Shown in pieces: positions 8,682 to 16,893 of a DNA stretch of 64,000 nt. The stretch comes from Acidaminobacter sp. JC074. Its GTDB lineage: Bacteria; Bacillota; Clostridia; Peptostreptococcales; Acidaminobacteraceae. A program made the position numbers and the translations under genes. The notes under the pieces were generated by a model. That model ran no database searches. It saw only the letters and a list, made by a program, of their open reading frames with translations, and was not told where the DNA came from. Every line of letters starts with the position of its first letter. Position 1 is the stretch's first letter. Where the stretch lies: positions 62,001 to 126,000 of the forward strand of contig NZ_VANV01000007.1 of the NCBI RefSeq assembly GCF_022496765.1. The letters run 5' to 3'.

Positions 8682-9620
8682 ATGAAAAAGATTAATATAG
8701 GTATTATAGGATTAGGTGTTATCGGACAAAGACTGATACCCACATTTTTAAAACATGAACGTACAAATATTGTTGGTGTGTATGATATCGATTCAGACAT
8801 TATGAGACAAGTCACTGAGAAATTTGACTTAAGACCAGTAAATGCATATGAAGAACTTATTGATGATGAATCTATAGACATGATTTACATAGCTGTACCA
8901 CCTCAGTTTCATCATGAACTAGCAATAAAAGTTTTAGATGCAGGTAAACATGTATTCTGTGAAAAGCCACTGGCTGGTACAATTGAGGAAGCTGAAGATA
9001 TGTGTAAAAGAGCCAATGAATCTGGTTTATTACACGGCATGAACTTCCCGCTTTATTATAACTTTGGTTATGACTACATCAAAACCTGCTTAAAAGACGA
9101 TGTCTTTGGTCAGATTAAGCGTATTGAACTGAATGCAGTCTTTCCAGTATGGCCAAGACCATGGCAGCAAAACAAGTGGATTGATACAAGACAAGAAGGT
9201 GGCTTTACTCGAGAAATCTTCACTCACTTTATCCAGCTTATTCATGATTCATTTGGTGATATTCAATTGCTTAATTACCACGTTAGACATGACGACCCTA
9301 GTAAAAGTGAAAACGAACTTATCGCTGTAGGACAAATAGATGACATTAAGGTACTTTTTAATGGTCTTGTCGGTGTCAATGAAAAAGAAGATTTAAGACT
9401 TATCATCAGAGGTGAAAAGGCAAGTGTCGAACTGGTTAACTGGCGCGATGTTTATCTTACAAAGGACCAGGAAAAAATTCAAGTTGAACCAGTTGCAACA
9501 GATGCAACATACAACCTAATTGATGCTTTTTATAAGGCAATCGACGGCGAAGAAAACAACTTAGTTTCATTCGATCACGGATTAAAAGCCACTAAGATAG
9601 TCGAAACATTACTTTTATAG
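8682..9620 (+). CDS. Gfo/Idh/MocA-family NAD(P)-dependent oxidoreductase
   Basis: A 312-residue soluble oxidoreductase. The N-terminal Rossmann fold begins with IGIIGLGVIG, and the family signature EKPLAG is at 94-99. The C-terminal alpha/beta domain is typical of enzymes acting on sugars, inositols or their phosphates. AGGAGG ribosome binding site, own terminator, divergent from mscS. The usual catalytic Lys in the EKP motif is present (Lys95). There is no sugar gene nearby, so the substrate is open. The family contains many specificities, and only the fold-level assignment is safe. Confidence 0.9.
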   Translation: MKKINIGIIGLGVIGQRLIPTFLKHERTNIVGVYDIDSDIMRQVTEKFDLRPVNAYEELIDDESIDMIYIAVPPQFHHELAIKVLDAGKHVFCEKPLAGTIEEAEDMCKRANESGLLHGMNFPLYYNFGYDYIKTCLKDDVFGQIKRIELNAVFPVWPRPWQQNKWIDTRQEGGFTREIFTHFIQLIHDSFGDIQLLNYHVRHDDPSKSENELIAVGQIDDIKVLFNGLVGVNEKEDLRLIIRGEKASVELVNWRDVYLTKDQEKIQVEPVATDATYNLIDAFYKAIDGEENNLVSFDHGLKATKIVETLLL

Positions 9621-9630
9621 ACTTAAAGAA

Positions 9631-9656
9631 AACACTGTTCATTACAGTGTTTTTTT
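9631..9656 (+). terminator. Rho-independent terminator
   Basis: AACACTGT, TCATT and ACAGTGTTTTTTT follow the oxidoreductase stop codon. The stretch from here to 9752 holds nothing else I can identify. Confidence 0.9.
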
Positions 9657-9752
9657 ACATAGAATTCATATTAGCTTGATATACTCATTTAGAAATCACC
9701 TTATGATTCTGACAATAAAATGAGAACTCGGTTTCAATTAATAGAAAGTCTA

Positions 9753-10235
9753 CTATTTCTTAAACCATAAATGAATTCTCTGACGAATATTGTTTAATGT
9801 TGCTTGTGTAACCTGATCAGCATAAGGTGTCCCCATATAGAAATCTTGGTAATCAGATGGCGGTACATTTCCTAACATTTCAACCATATCTCTATATGTC
9901 CTCCCACCTCCAGCTGCACTTGTAGAAAAAAGTCTTATCCTTTTTTCACTTAAATCATTATGCATTAAGAAAGTTCTGATTGGTGGTGCGAAAGTGTACC
10001 AATAAACAGGGGTTCCAATGATTATCGTATCATAATCCCTTAGATCAGATTTCAACGCTTGTATCTCACGATGTTCCTTATTTAAAATTTTATGTTCTAT
10101 ATTACGAAGTTCATCTATTGTATAAGGGCTGACAGGTGTTATTTTCTCAAGATCTGCACCTACTTCTTTTGCAATCATTTGAGCAACTTTTTCTGTACAG
10201 CCTGAATAAGAAAAATAAACTACTAGTATTTTCAT
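9753..10235 (-). CDS. Flavodoxin
   Basis: A 160-residue flavodoxin-like FMN protein. The N-terminal strand and phosphate loop read VVYFSYSGCTEKVA. The region IIIGTPVYWYTFAPPI is the second FMN loop with the aromatic residue that stacks on the isoalloxazine ring, and FSTSAAGGGRT is the third. This type (Flavodoxin_4) serves in small-molecule reduction rather than photosynthesis. It is divergent from a TetR regulator and shares a 95-bp intergenic region with a perfect 16-bp palindrome downstream of a TATAAT box, so the TetR protein very probably represses it. Ribosome binding site AAGGAGG. Confidence 0.9.
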   Translation of the reverse strand: MKILVVYFSYSGCTEKVAQMIAKEVGADLEKITPVSPYTIDELRNIEHKILNKEHREIQALKSDLRDYDTIIIGTPVYWYTFAPPIRTFLMHNDLSEKRIRLFSTSAAGGGRTYRDMVEMLGNVPPSDYQDFYMGTPYADQVTQATLNNIRQRIHLWFKK

Positions 10236-10252
10236 AAAGCCTCCTTAACTTG

Positions 10253-10268
10253 TGTAAATTAATTTACA
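10253..10268. promoter_or_regulatory. Palindromic operator for the TetR regulator
   Basis: TGTAAATTAATTTACA is a perfect 16-bp palindrome between the divergent flavodoxin and tetR-type genes. It lies just downstream of a minus-strand TATAAT box and close to the plus-strand TATAAT at about 10272, where it could block both promoters. Confidence 0.7.
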
Positions 10269-10329
10269 AATGTATAATTATATTTGATATTACAGTAATC
10301 AGTATGAATCATATTTTGGAGTGTATTAA

Positions 10330-10902
10330 ATGAAAAAAAAGCCTGTAAAAGAAGATCTAAGAATTTATAAGACTAAGAAAGCCTTAGAAGAAGCATTAAT
10401 TGACTTATGTCGTGAAAAACCTTTTGGTAAAATCAAGATTAAGGAAATCACAGAAAGAGCCTTGGTCTCAAGACAAACTTTTTATCTACACTACGAAACA
10501 AAAGAAGAAATATTGGTTGGCTATATCAGTAACCAATATGATAGATTTTTCGATCATATTTGTCATGAAGTTAGAAACGTTCATCCAATTACTATAGAAG
10601 TTGTACAAGCTACAATGCTCGATACCTTTACACTCAACAAAGATTTTACAAAATTACTATTTGAAATAGACAATCAAGACATTGTTTTAGATGCCATGCT
10701 AGATATTACTTTAAGGATACACGATGAATTCAATTTGCATTCTCATCTTAAATCTACTCAAAGTAAAGAAGATTTCGATAATAGTCTTAAATATGCAGCT
10801 GGCGGTTGTTACGTTCTTTTAAGAGAGTGGGTTCGTAATGGTAATATGACATACATTCAAGCCATTGCTGACAATAATCTCAGATTACTTAATCAAAAAT
10901 AA
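10330..10902 (+). CDS. TetR/AcrR-family transcriptional regulator
   Basis: A 190-residue regulator with an N-terminal TetR helix-turn-helix (about residues 10-60, containing IKIKEITERALVSRQTFYLHYETKEEIL, the standard recognition-helix pattern) and a helical ligand-binding domain of the TetR_C type. The neighbouring flavodoxin is the obvious target through the shared palindrome. The SDR downstream on the other strand could be a second target. Typical family members respond to small lipophilic or electrophilic ligands. The ligand here is unknown. Confidence 0.9.
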   Translation: MKKKPVKEDLRIYKTKKALEEALIDLCREKPFGKIKIKEITERALVSRQTFYLHYETKEEILVGYISNQYDRFFDHICHEVRNVHPITIEVVQATMLDTFTLNKDFTKLLFEIDNQDIVLDAMLDITLRIHDEFNLHSHLKSTQSKEDFDNSLKYAAGGCYVLLREWVRNGNMTYIQAIADNNLRLLNQK

Positions 10903-10903
10903 A

Positions 10904-10940
10904 GAGAAGCTTTAGGCCTAAATCTAAAGCTCCTTTTTTT
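10904..10940. terminator. Bidirectional terminator between tetR-type and SDR genes
   Basis: GAAGCTTTAG and CTAAAGCTCC pair across a GCCTAAAT loop with T-rich sequence on the plus-strand side. It closes two convergent genes. Confidence 0.75.
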
Positions 10941-10942
10941 GC

Positions 10943-11677
10943 TTACAATACGATTTGACCACCATCAGCAAGTATGTTAGTTCCAATGATAAAAGATGAT
11001 TCATCAGTTACTAAAAATGAAATAACATTTGCAATTTCCTCTGGACGACCTGGTCTATCAGCTAAATTAACACCTATTGCAGCTTGCTGAACAATTTCCT
11101 TTGATAAACCCATTACTTGGTGACCTGGTGTATCAATAAAACCAGGAGAAACTGAGTTTACTCTGATACTTCTATGTTTTAAATCTCTTGAAAGTGTTCT
11201 TGCAAGTGAAGCACTTGCCGCCTTTGCAGCTGAATAAGCAGAAAGATTCTCAAATCCATGTAAACCTGAGTTTGATGAAGTGATAACTACTGAAGCGCCA
11301 TTGTTTAAGTAAGGCATTGATTTTTGAATTGTATAAAATGCGCCCTTAACATGAACATCTAACATCAACTCTAAAGAAGCGCCATCTTCATTTACAAAGT
11401 CTGTTGATTTACCATTACCTGCATTTGCAACAATAGCATCAACATTGCCAAATTTCTCGTTTACTAATGTATAAAACTTTTCAAGATCTTCATTATTAGT
11501 AACGCTACCTTTAAATCCAATTACATTCTCACCTAAGCCTGCAATTGCATCAGTAGGATCAGCCAAGTCAAAGACTGCAACTCTTGCACCTTCGTTTAAA
11601 CACTTCTTCACTGTTGCCAAACCAATACCTGATGATCCTCCAGTTACTACAACAACTTTTTCATTTAATCTTTTCAT
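10943..11677 (-). CDS. Short-chain dehydrogenase/reductase (classical SDR)
   Basis: A 244-residue NAD(P)-dependent oxidoreductase. TGGSSGIG at 12-19 binds the cofactor and ANAG is at 84-87. The catalytic Ser is in ITSSNS (about 134-137), with Tyr148 and Lys152 in YSAAK. The acidic residue at the end of strand 2 (FDLAD) suggests NAD rather than NADP. The C-terminal DGGQ motif is intact. Ribosome binding site GAGAGGAG. Length is standard. The substrate is not deducible from context. Confidence 0.9.
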   Translation of the reverse strand: MKRLNEKVVVVTGGSSGIGLATVKKCLNEGARVAVFDLADPTDAIAGLGENVIGFKGSVTNNEDLEKFYTLVNEKFGNVDAIVANAGNGKSTDFVNEDGASLELMLDVHVKGAFYTIQKSMPYLNNGASVVITSSNSGLHGFENLSAYSAAKAASASLARTLSRDLKHRSIRVNSVSPGFIDTPGHQVMGLSKEIVQQAAIGVNLADRPGRPEEIANVISFLVTDESSFIIGTNILADGGQIVL

Positions 11678-11712
11678 TTCTATACTCCTCTCGATTTAAT
11701 ATCAAACATTCA

Positions 11713-11725
11713 TACGACATTCGTA
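11713..11725. promoter_or_regulatory. Possible operator upstream of the SDR gene
   Basis: TACGA-CAT-TCGTA is a short dyad 35 bases upstream of the SDR start, overlapping the probable promoter. The rest of 11678-12121 is AT-rich with no convincing gene apart from the inverted repeat listed at 12008. Confidence 0.3.
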
Positions 11726-12007
11726 ATTTATTTGACATCTGTATATTAAAATATTTTTTAGAGGAGTTCAATATGCAGTATTTCAGGAATGTAGCATTCT
11801 TGACATAACTAAAAAAGTGTCGTTTAAATCAAGATAATTATGAGTCAAATATCATCAAATATAGAATGAATTAAATTAAACTGCTTATCTTCCTATTCAC
11901 ATTCATATAGCTTAGATATAAAATTATCAACATAACAGTTAACCTTGGTTTTTCTACATTTGCATTTATAGATAAGATAAAAGAGAGTTTGTCATATAAT
12001 AGAGAAA

Positions 12008-12052
12008 GGAGCCATAACACAGTGAATATGCAATCACTTATGTTATGGCTCC
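12008..12052. repeat. 12-bp perfect inverted repeat (hairpin)
   Basis: GGAGCCATAACA at 12008-12019 pairs perfectly with TGTTATGGCTCC at 12041-12052. The loop contains a further AGTGA/TCACT stem. It could be a weak terminator for the small minus-strand gene ending at 12122, or a remnant of a mobile element. The T-run on the minus side is interrupted (CTTTCTCT). Confidence 0.6.
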
Positions 12053-12121
12053 TAACAATTTTACAGTATAGATCGTTGTGATTTCTTAACGAAATCTTCA
12101 CTATATAGTGTTACCTTAAAT

Positions 12122-12301
12122 CTACAAAAGTATTCTTAAAATATCTAAGTTGAACTTAACATAATCTGCTTGGTCTTGTTTATTTATTTTCCTATACTCA
12201 GGAACCTTTTTACTCTTAATTTTCAACATGTTTAATACGTCTCCTTGTACCTCTATTAATCTATTTCCAACATTTTTTATTCTTGTTTGATTAGCTGTCA
12301 T
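12122..12301 (-). CDS. Small protein (59 aa), unknown
   Basis: The ATG at 12301 has a very strong ribosome binding site (AGGAAGGGGG), which decides this start over an upstream in-frame ATG at 12376. The protein is basic and helical: MTANQTRIKNVGNR at the start, KIKSKKVPEYRKINKQ in the middle, no membrane segment. It begins 60 bases downstream of the next small gene and is probably co-transcribed with it. I do not recognise a family. Confidence 0.5.
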   Translation of the reverse strand: MTANQTRIKNVGNRLIEVQGDVLNMLKIKSKKVPEYRKINKQDQADYVKFNLDILRILL

Positions 12302-12360
12302 AATGACCCCCTTCCTAAAGGAATCAATTTTTATAGCCTGGTCCAGTGATGCTTCTAATC

Positions 12361-12528
12361 CTACATTCTCATCCAAGCATCACTAAAAATGCTAATATCC
12401 GATTCAATTCCTTTACTGCTGTTTCCTTCTAAACTCACTTGTAGACACCAGAAATCATCTTGCCTAGTATTTACCCGAGAGTTGCTGATTGTATTTGATT
12501 CTATGTATCTTACTTGCACTTTATTCAT
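12361..12528 (-). CDS. Small protein (55 aa), unknown
   Basis: Starts MNKVQVRYIESNTISNSR after a GAGGTGGG ribosome binding site and runs 55 residues to a TAG. No membrane segment, and one Cys and two Trp residues. It precedes the 59-residue gene on the same strand. The two together look like a tiny operon, possibly stress-related or phage-derived. No family is recognised. Support is the ribosome binding site and the open frame only. Confidence 0.45.
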   Translation of the reverse strand: MNKVQVRYIESNTISNSRVNTRQDDFWCLQVSLEGNSSKGIESDISIFSDAWMRM

Positions 12529-12591
12529 TTTCCCACCTCATCATTTTATCTAATTATTCCTTTTAAGGATATTTTTTCTATATTTAAGCAT

Positions 12592-12614
12592 AAAAAAACC
12601 GTAGCAACCTACGG
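12592..12614 (-). terminator. Rho-independent terminator after a 23-codon gene
   Basis: On the minus strand CCGTAG-GTTG-CTACGG is followed by seven T. It ends a short transcript that would carry only the 23-residue reading frame at 12637-12708. Confidence 0.8.
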
Positions 12615-12636
12615 ATAGTCTCTCAATCTTATATAA

Positions 12637-12708
12637 CTAGAAAACATACTCCAAATGTAGGGATATCTTAAATATTCTTTTGTCAGTCTTATTAGTTAGC
12701 ATAATCAT
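12637..12708 (-). CDS. Putative 23-residue peptide or sRNA transcript
   Basis: A reading frame beginning MIMLTNKTDKR has a textbook ATGGGAGG ribosome binding site eight bases upstream. A TATATT-like -10 box lies about 60 bases upstream, and the terminator at 12592 lies 23 bases downstream. The unit is therefore a complete transcription unit of about 180 bases. Whether the peptide or the RNA is functional is unclear. Between 12709 and 12860 I see nothing else. Confidence 0.35.
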   Translation of the reverse strand: MIMLTNKTDKRIFKISLHLEYVF

Positions 12709-12860
12709 TTTTACTACCTCCCATAACTCGTTGTGTGTCGTCCAATAAACTATAAACAATATAACACAAGACTTATAGTGATACAAGCACAGAAGCGTTA
12801 CAGAATTATTACACCAATGATTTCAAGAGACTTTCCTTATAATCAGATATAAGGTTATAT

Positions 12861-12891
12861 AAAAAAAGAAGTTGAAAATCAACTTCTTTTT
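12861..12891 (-). terminator. Terminator of the sigma/anti-sigma operon
   Basis: AAAAAAGAAGTTG, AAAAT and CAACTTCTTTTT form a perfect hairpin with T-runs on both strands, downstream of the anti-sigma gene stop. Confidence 0.85.
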
Positions 12892-12907
12892 GTGAGTCCA
12901 ATCCTTA

Positions 12908-13540
12908 TTAATAAACAATTATCTCACTCACCGTAGCTCTATAAAATCCATCAACTAAATCAATATATAGTTCCTGTTTCGCTATTAACTTACCTGAATC
13001 AAATGCTGATACTGTGATGACTGAATGTTCACTGATTTCATCAATGTCATAGGAATAAGGCGCCCAGTACCAAGTCTTATTCTGATCGATAACTTCATCA
13101 GCATTGTGTTCAGATATCAGACTATCCCAATTTAATATAGTACCTCCATCTACACTAATTTTGATATCAACCTCATCACTGACTGCACCAAAATGCAAAG
13201 GAAAACCTGGTACACTACTCATCATAGGGCTATACTTTGGTAATAGTACTTCCACACTAGGCTTTAACTCAGTCGCTACTGCATGCTCTATATAAGAAGG
13301 ACTTAAGAATTGGTTCTCATCCTCTGCAGCATAGGCCGCTATAATAAAGCCGTCAAAGTCATTGGTCATTATGTTGCTTATACCAAAGAAGACAATTACA
13401 AACATGGAAGCTATGGCAGCAACTTGTTTAAAGTATTTTTTATAGATGTTCAATCTTTTTATATTGGATGGTGCTTCTGCTTCTTCAATAAACTTTGAAT
13501 CTATTTGACCAATTCGCTCTAATAAATCTTCATTTTTCAT
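12908..13540 (-). CDS. Membrane-bound anti-sigma factor-like protein
   Basis: A 210-residue protein with a short cytoplasmic N-terminus (MKNEDLLERIGQIDSKFIEEA), one membrane helix at about 38-56 (AAIASMFVIVFFGISNIM) and an extracytoplasmic domain of about 150 residues with DWEWAP-like aromatic patches and beta-type sequence. The start overlaps the sigma gene stop by four bases (ATGA). This is the standard layout of an ECF sigma factor and its cognate membrane anti-sigma. The external domain is not one I recognise; it may sense an envelope signal. The role is inferred from topology and overlap. Confidence 0.75.
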   Translation of the reverse strand: MKNEDLLERIGQIDSKFIEEAEAPSNIKRLNIYKKYFKQVAAIASMFVIVFFGISNIMTNDFDGFIIAAYAAEDENQFLSPSYIEHAVATELKPSVEVLLPKYSPMMSSVPGFPLHFGAVSDEVDIKISVDGGTILNWDSLISEHNADEVIDQNKTWYWAPYSYDIDEISEHSVITVSAFDSGKLIAKQELYIDLVDGFYRATVSEIIVY

Positions 13541-14100
13541 ATTTTTATACCTTCACTTTCTAAGTGCTTTCTAAGTTTTTTTCTTGTTCTAAAAAGTATT
13601 TGTTTGGTGTTTGCTTCAGAAATCCCATACTCGTTTGCTATTTCTTTTATAGAAGAGACATGCCAGTATCTTCTTACAAAAACCATCCGCTGCAATTTAG
13701 GCTGTTTAGTTAAAAAGACATTGATGGCCTTAACAATCTCCTCCCCATCTGCTTGCATTTCCATATTTGTACTTGGATCTTCTATTACTTCATTTAACTC
13801 ATCAAGCAAGATATTTACACGACCAAAGTTTCGCTTTTGAGCCTTATTTTTCTTGAACATGTTCAAAGACAGTCTTCTAGTAATGATCCCTACAAAGATC
13901 CTAAAGTTATCGGGTACCGCAGGTGGTATAGCTTGCCATACTTTTAGATAAGTATCATTAACGCATTCCTCAACATCTTCATGGTTATCTAAAATATTCT
14001 TACCAATCGCAAAACAATAGCTTGAATACTTTTTTGCTGTTTCTTTTATCGCCTCTTCGTCTCTATTTCTATAGAGCTTTATTATTTCATAATCGTCCAA
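13537..14100 (-). CDS. ECF-type RNA polymerase sigma factor
   Basis: A 187-residue sigma-70 family protein with region 2 (about 10-80, including NILDNHEDVEECVNDTYLKVW) and region 4 (about 125-180, including SIKEIANEYGISEANTKQIL, the -35-binding helix-turn-helix). Regions 1 and 3 are absent, as in ECF sigmas. The start is TTG at 14100 with ribosome binding site GAGAGGAG. It is translationally coupled to a membrane anti-sigma. Usually such pairs autoregulate their own promoter. The other target genes cannot be seen from here. Confidence 0.92.
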   Translation of the reverse strand: MDDYEIIKLYRNRDEEAIKETAKKYSSYCFAIGKNILDNHEDVEECVNDTYLKVWQAIPPAVPDNFRIFVGIITRRLSLNMFKKNKAQKRNFGRVNILLDELNEVIEDPSTNMEMQADGEEIVKAINVFLTKQPKLQRMVFVRRYWHVSSIKEIANEYGISEANTKQILFRTRKKLRKHLESEGIKI

Positions 14101-14278
14101 TGTCTACTCCTCTCATTACATTTGAAAGCTTTCACCTTAATAGACAACTTTTATATTTGTTGGTTACATAATTTTTAAATACTAGTTTGTAATCTTCTCT
14201 TTATTATATCATCTTTCTGATATCTAGATAATCGTGTGAATGTCCTATTGCATCTTGCTATAAAACTCATACTAATAT

Positions 14279-14300
14279 AAAAAACAGCAATTTCTTGCTG
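14279..14300 (-). terminator. Terminator downstream of the CYGGCG small-protein gene
   Basis: On the minus strand CAGCAA-GAAA-TTGCTG is followed by six T. It closes the regulator/GST gene run. The remaining intergenic sequence up to the sigma gene start at 14100 contains no other recognisable signal. Confidence 0.8.
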
Positions 14301-14366
14301 CTTCTTATCATTGTACTTTCAACCTATTAAATCATACAAATCAATGTCTTTTACTATTTCAAACCA

Positions 14367-14633
14367 TTAGCCACAACCACCATAACAAGGTTTTGATAAG
14401 TCAATTACTATTGATTTTCCAGTCTTGTCTTTGGTTTTAACTTGATATCTTGACTCACCATTTTGTTCATAGATACTCTCAATTCTATAATTCTCTTTAT
14501 CAAATTCCTTAGTAAAGGTTTTTAGCTCGTTTTGAACTCTAAACACATAAGTTGATTGATCTTCACTTATCAAGTAGCCTACTGCAATAGAATCCTTTTT
14601 TTCCTTGCTATAAATCCTATATATTCTATTCAT
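14367..14633 (-). CDS. Small protein (88 aa) with C-terminal CYGGCG, unknown
   Basis: Begins with ATG at 14633, six bases after GAGGAG; a GTG one codon upstream is less well spaced. The protein is charged and beta-rich (IYRIYSKEKKDS, YRIESIYEQNGESRYQVKTKD) and ends in a distinctive SKPCYGGCG tail, two cysteines that could form a disulfide or bind a metal. It lies 15 bases downstream of a GST-like gene and is probably the last gene of that operon. No family is recognised. Confidence 0.55.
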   Translation of the reverse strand: MNRIYRIYSKEKKDSIAVGYLISEDQSTYVFRVQNELKTFTKEFDKENYRIESIYEQNGESRYQVKTKDKTGKSIVIDLSKPCYGGCG

Positions 14634-14647
14634 CACGCACTCCTCTT

Positions 14648-15436
14648 CTAATCCATGTACTTACTGCTCTTTGACAACATTTTTAAATAGTAACCACCAA
14701 TTTTTAGTCCGGCTTTCGGTAATTTGGTCCTCTTATTCCATGAATCTCTTTGACTGATATCATTTAGCCATCTTTCAATATTCTTATAGGGAGAAACATC
14801 AAACCCAAGTGTACTTAAGAATACTATATCAGGTGCCCAAGCAAAATCAGCTACACTTATTTCATCACCCATGATATAAGAAGATTGTTTTAATTGATCA
14901 TCAAGCATTCTAAGTTTTGCATGATTAATATCAAGAACTTCCTTTTCTTGAGCCTTTGTCATATGATAACCACGTTTTTCAATAAAATTAAGTTTATTAG
15001 GATTATGCTTTTTATACTTCCCTATCATATCTTTTCTAATAGGCCTACCTGATTTATTCTTATACAGTATGCCTATAGCTGTTTCAATATGAGTTCTTGT
15101 TGCAGACTGAACCCACTCCCACATGTCACTTTCATCCTCAGGTGTTAAAGTAGGATTTGGAAATGCTTTTTCAATGTACTTTAAAATATTTTCACTACCA
15201 TAAATGGCTAGGCCATCATGTATCATAGCTGGAATGCTTCCTTGAGGGTTAATTTTAAGGTATTCAGGTTTAAAGTTTTCATACTTTAACAGATTTACCT
15301 GAACTTGTTTCCAGTCGAGTTTCTTCTCCTCCAGCATTAATGCCGATCTAAGATAATTATTTGACCCCGTCGATCCAAAGAGATAAATCCCCTTTAAATC
15401 TTTCAATTTATTTTCTTTAAGAATTTCTATGCTCAT
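14648..15436 (-). CDS. Glutathione S-transferase-like protein A
   Basis: A 262-residue protein with a thioredoxin-fold GST_N domain at about 17-95, containing the cis-proline loop NPQGSIPAMIHDG, and an all-helical GST_C domain at about 105-245 (SVADFAWAPDIVFLSTLG is typical of helix 6). GSTs conjugate or reduce electrophiles with a thiol. Clostridia mostly lack glutathione, so the thiol partner is unclear. Ribosome binding site AGGATAAG. It is 43 bases downstream of a second GST-like gene and shares its orientation. The extra helical insert (about 125-165) is longer than in typical GSTs. Confidence 0.82.
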   Translation of the reverse strand: MSIEILKENKLKDLKGIYLFGSTGSNNYLRSALMLEEKKLDWKQVQVNLLKYENFKPEYLKINPQGSIPAMIHDGLAIYGSENILKYIEKAFPNPTLTPEDESDMWEWVQSATRTHIETAIGILYKNKSGRPIRKDMIGKYKKHNPNKLNFIEKRGYHMTKAQEKEVLDINHAKLRMLDDQLKQSSYIMGDEISVADFAWAPDIVFLSTLGFDVSPYKNIERWLNDISQRDSWNKRTKLPKAGLKIGGYYLKMLSKSSKYMD

Positions 15437-15478
15437 ATACTTATCCTTTCCTTTGTATTTTTCTCAGTTTGTTAACAA

Positions 15479-16414
15479 CTACATACAAGCGCCTAAAGCA
15501 TTTTTAGGAAAGTGTACATGTATCACACCAGTTTCTTTGGTTTCACGTCTCAAAATAATTTTGTGTTCATCCTCTCCAACAATAACTCCAGACACAGGTA
15601 ATGTAGCTTGTCCTGCAAAATCATTGGGTTGTAAAGAGACTTTGCTGCCAATTCTGCTAGTCTTTAGCATATGCTCTGGTATTTCAGCAGGTTCGTTTTC
15701 TCGAGCAGTCTTGAGTGCATCCATGCCATCTATAGGAGTTGGTAAACTTTTTCTCATTGACTTCATATGTCTATACCACTTCATTACATGAGGATACTTT
15801 TCAATGGTATGCAAATTATTGTTAAGCTCTTGATACCATACATGGTGATAAAGAGAAAAATCTACTACAGCTGGTTCTAAATCCATCAATAGATAGGTTT
15901 GATTCTTCAAAATGTCATTAAATCTATGCAAGTATCCTTCTTTCTCTTTTACAGCTTGATCAAATGGCAGACTTTCAACTTCAACGCCTTTAAAACTCTG
16001 TACTCTGCCAATAAGAAATCCTGAGAAGTCTTTAATTGAGTAATCCTTAAAGTAAGAACTCAAAAGCTGCTTTTTTGGTATGGATGATAAAAATGCTATA
16101 AAAGCTCCTCTTTCCATCTCAATTGCCATTTGGCGGTCATCACCTAGGTTTTCCTTACTAAATGACTTTCTACCACTTAAAAGGGCTAACTGGTGTGTGA
16201 TGACATCGGTATCACAATACATATCAGCTCCTACTTGTAAGAGTGGTATTCGTCTACTATAGCCTTCAACTAAAAGCCTTTGAACTTCTCGTTTATTTGT
16301 GTGAGTGGGTGCATCCACTCGTAACCAATCAAGTCCAGCTATATCTAACATTAATCTTATCTTTTCTGAATAGGCAGATCTCTTAACCTGATGCAGTATT
16401 ATTTTCTTATCCAT
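15479..16414 (-). CDS. Glutathione S-transferase-like protein B
   Basis: A 311-residue protein. The N-terminal thioredoxin-like domain (2-80) has LHQVKRSAYSEKIRLMLD as active-site helix and RRIPLLQVGADMYCDTDVI in the cis-Pro and glutathione-loop region. The helical domain follows (about 95-215). A C-terminal beta-rich extension of about 70 residues (about 235-311) is not part of canonical GSTs. It lies one base downstream of a marR-type gene, so it is almost certainly controlled by it. The function is inferred as detoxification or thiol redox. The extension may be a small binding domain. Confidence 0.75.
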   Translation of the reverse strand: MDKKIILHQVKRSAYSEKIRLMLDIAGLDWLRVDAPTHTNKREVQRLLVEGYSRRIPLLQVGADMYCDTDVITHQLALLSGRKSFSKENLGDDRQMAIEMERGAFIAFLSSIPKKQLLSSYFKDYSIKDFSGFLIGRVQSFKGVEVESLPFDQAVKEKEGYLHRFNDILKNQTYLLMDLEPAVVDFSLYHHVWYQELNNNLHTIEKYPHVMKWYRHMKSMRKSLPTPIDGMDALKTARENEPAEIPEHMLKTSRIGSKVSLQPNDFAGQATLPVSGVIVGEDEHKIILRRETKETGVIHVHFPKNALGACM

Positions 16415-16415
16415 T

Positions 16416-16862
16416 TTATCCTCCTAATTTCTCTAAAATGTTTTGCAAACTGTTTAACTCTTCTTCTGTTAAAGTGTCCATTTTACGAGTCTTATTTATG
16501 GTCATTTGTATCTTATCTAACAAGTTATTTCCTTTATCAGTTAGCCTGATATAGACCTGTCTTTTATCCGTCTTATCTCTGAGTTTTACAACCATCTGAT
16601 TTTCTACCAGTTGTTTAAGTGACCTTGATACATTGGGACTGTCGTCTATCATTTTTGATTTTATTTCTCCTACTGTTAGCTTGTTACCTTCCTGTTTTAA
16701 GACAATCATGATTTCATATTGTGTTATGGATAAGCCAAAAGGCTTTAAAAACTTTGTTGTATTCGCTTCTGTACGATGGCCAATATGAATTAGTTTCTTA
16801 CTGACTTCATCCAAAAGCTGAAGCGCATTGCCACATATTTCACCACAGGATCTAAGTTTCAA
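16416..16862 (-). CDS. MarR-family transcriptional regulator
   Basis: A 148-residue winged-helix regulator. The start is TTG at 16862 after AAGGAAGGTGAAGGA; no ATG upstream fits. Helix-turn-helix at about 60-85 (LTVGEIKSKMIDDSPNVSRSLKQL) and wing VKLRDKTDKRQVYIRLT, the standard MarR pattern. Residues Cys6 and Cys10 near the N-terminus could be a redox switch. It is directly followed by two GST-like genes and preceded, 31 bases away, by a Fur-family gene. Probably a repressor of the detoxification genes responding to electrophiles or oxidants. Confidence 0.88.
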   Translation of the reverse strand: MKLRSCGEICGNALQLLDEVSKKLIHIGHRTEANTTKFLKPFGLSITQYEIMIVLKQEGNKLTVGEIKSKMIDDSPNVSRSLKQLVENQMVVKLRDKTDKRQVYIRLTDKGNNLLDKIQMTINKTRKMDTLTEEELNSLQNILEKLGG

Positions 16863-16893
16863 TTTCCTTCACCTTCCTTAATTAAGCTTACAT

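Noticed and set aside
11773..11808. An 11-codon frame with a GAGGAG ribosome binding site
   Set aside because: Too short to support, with no terminator or conserved feature. It lies in a promoter-like AT-rich region.
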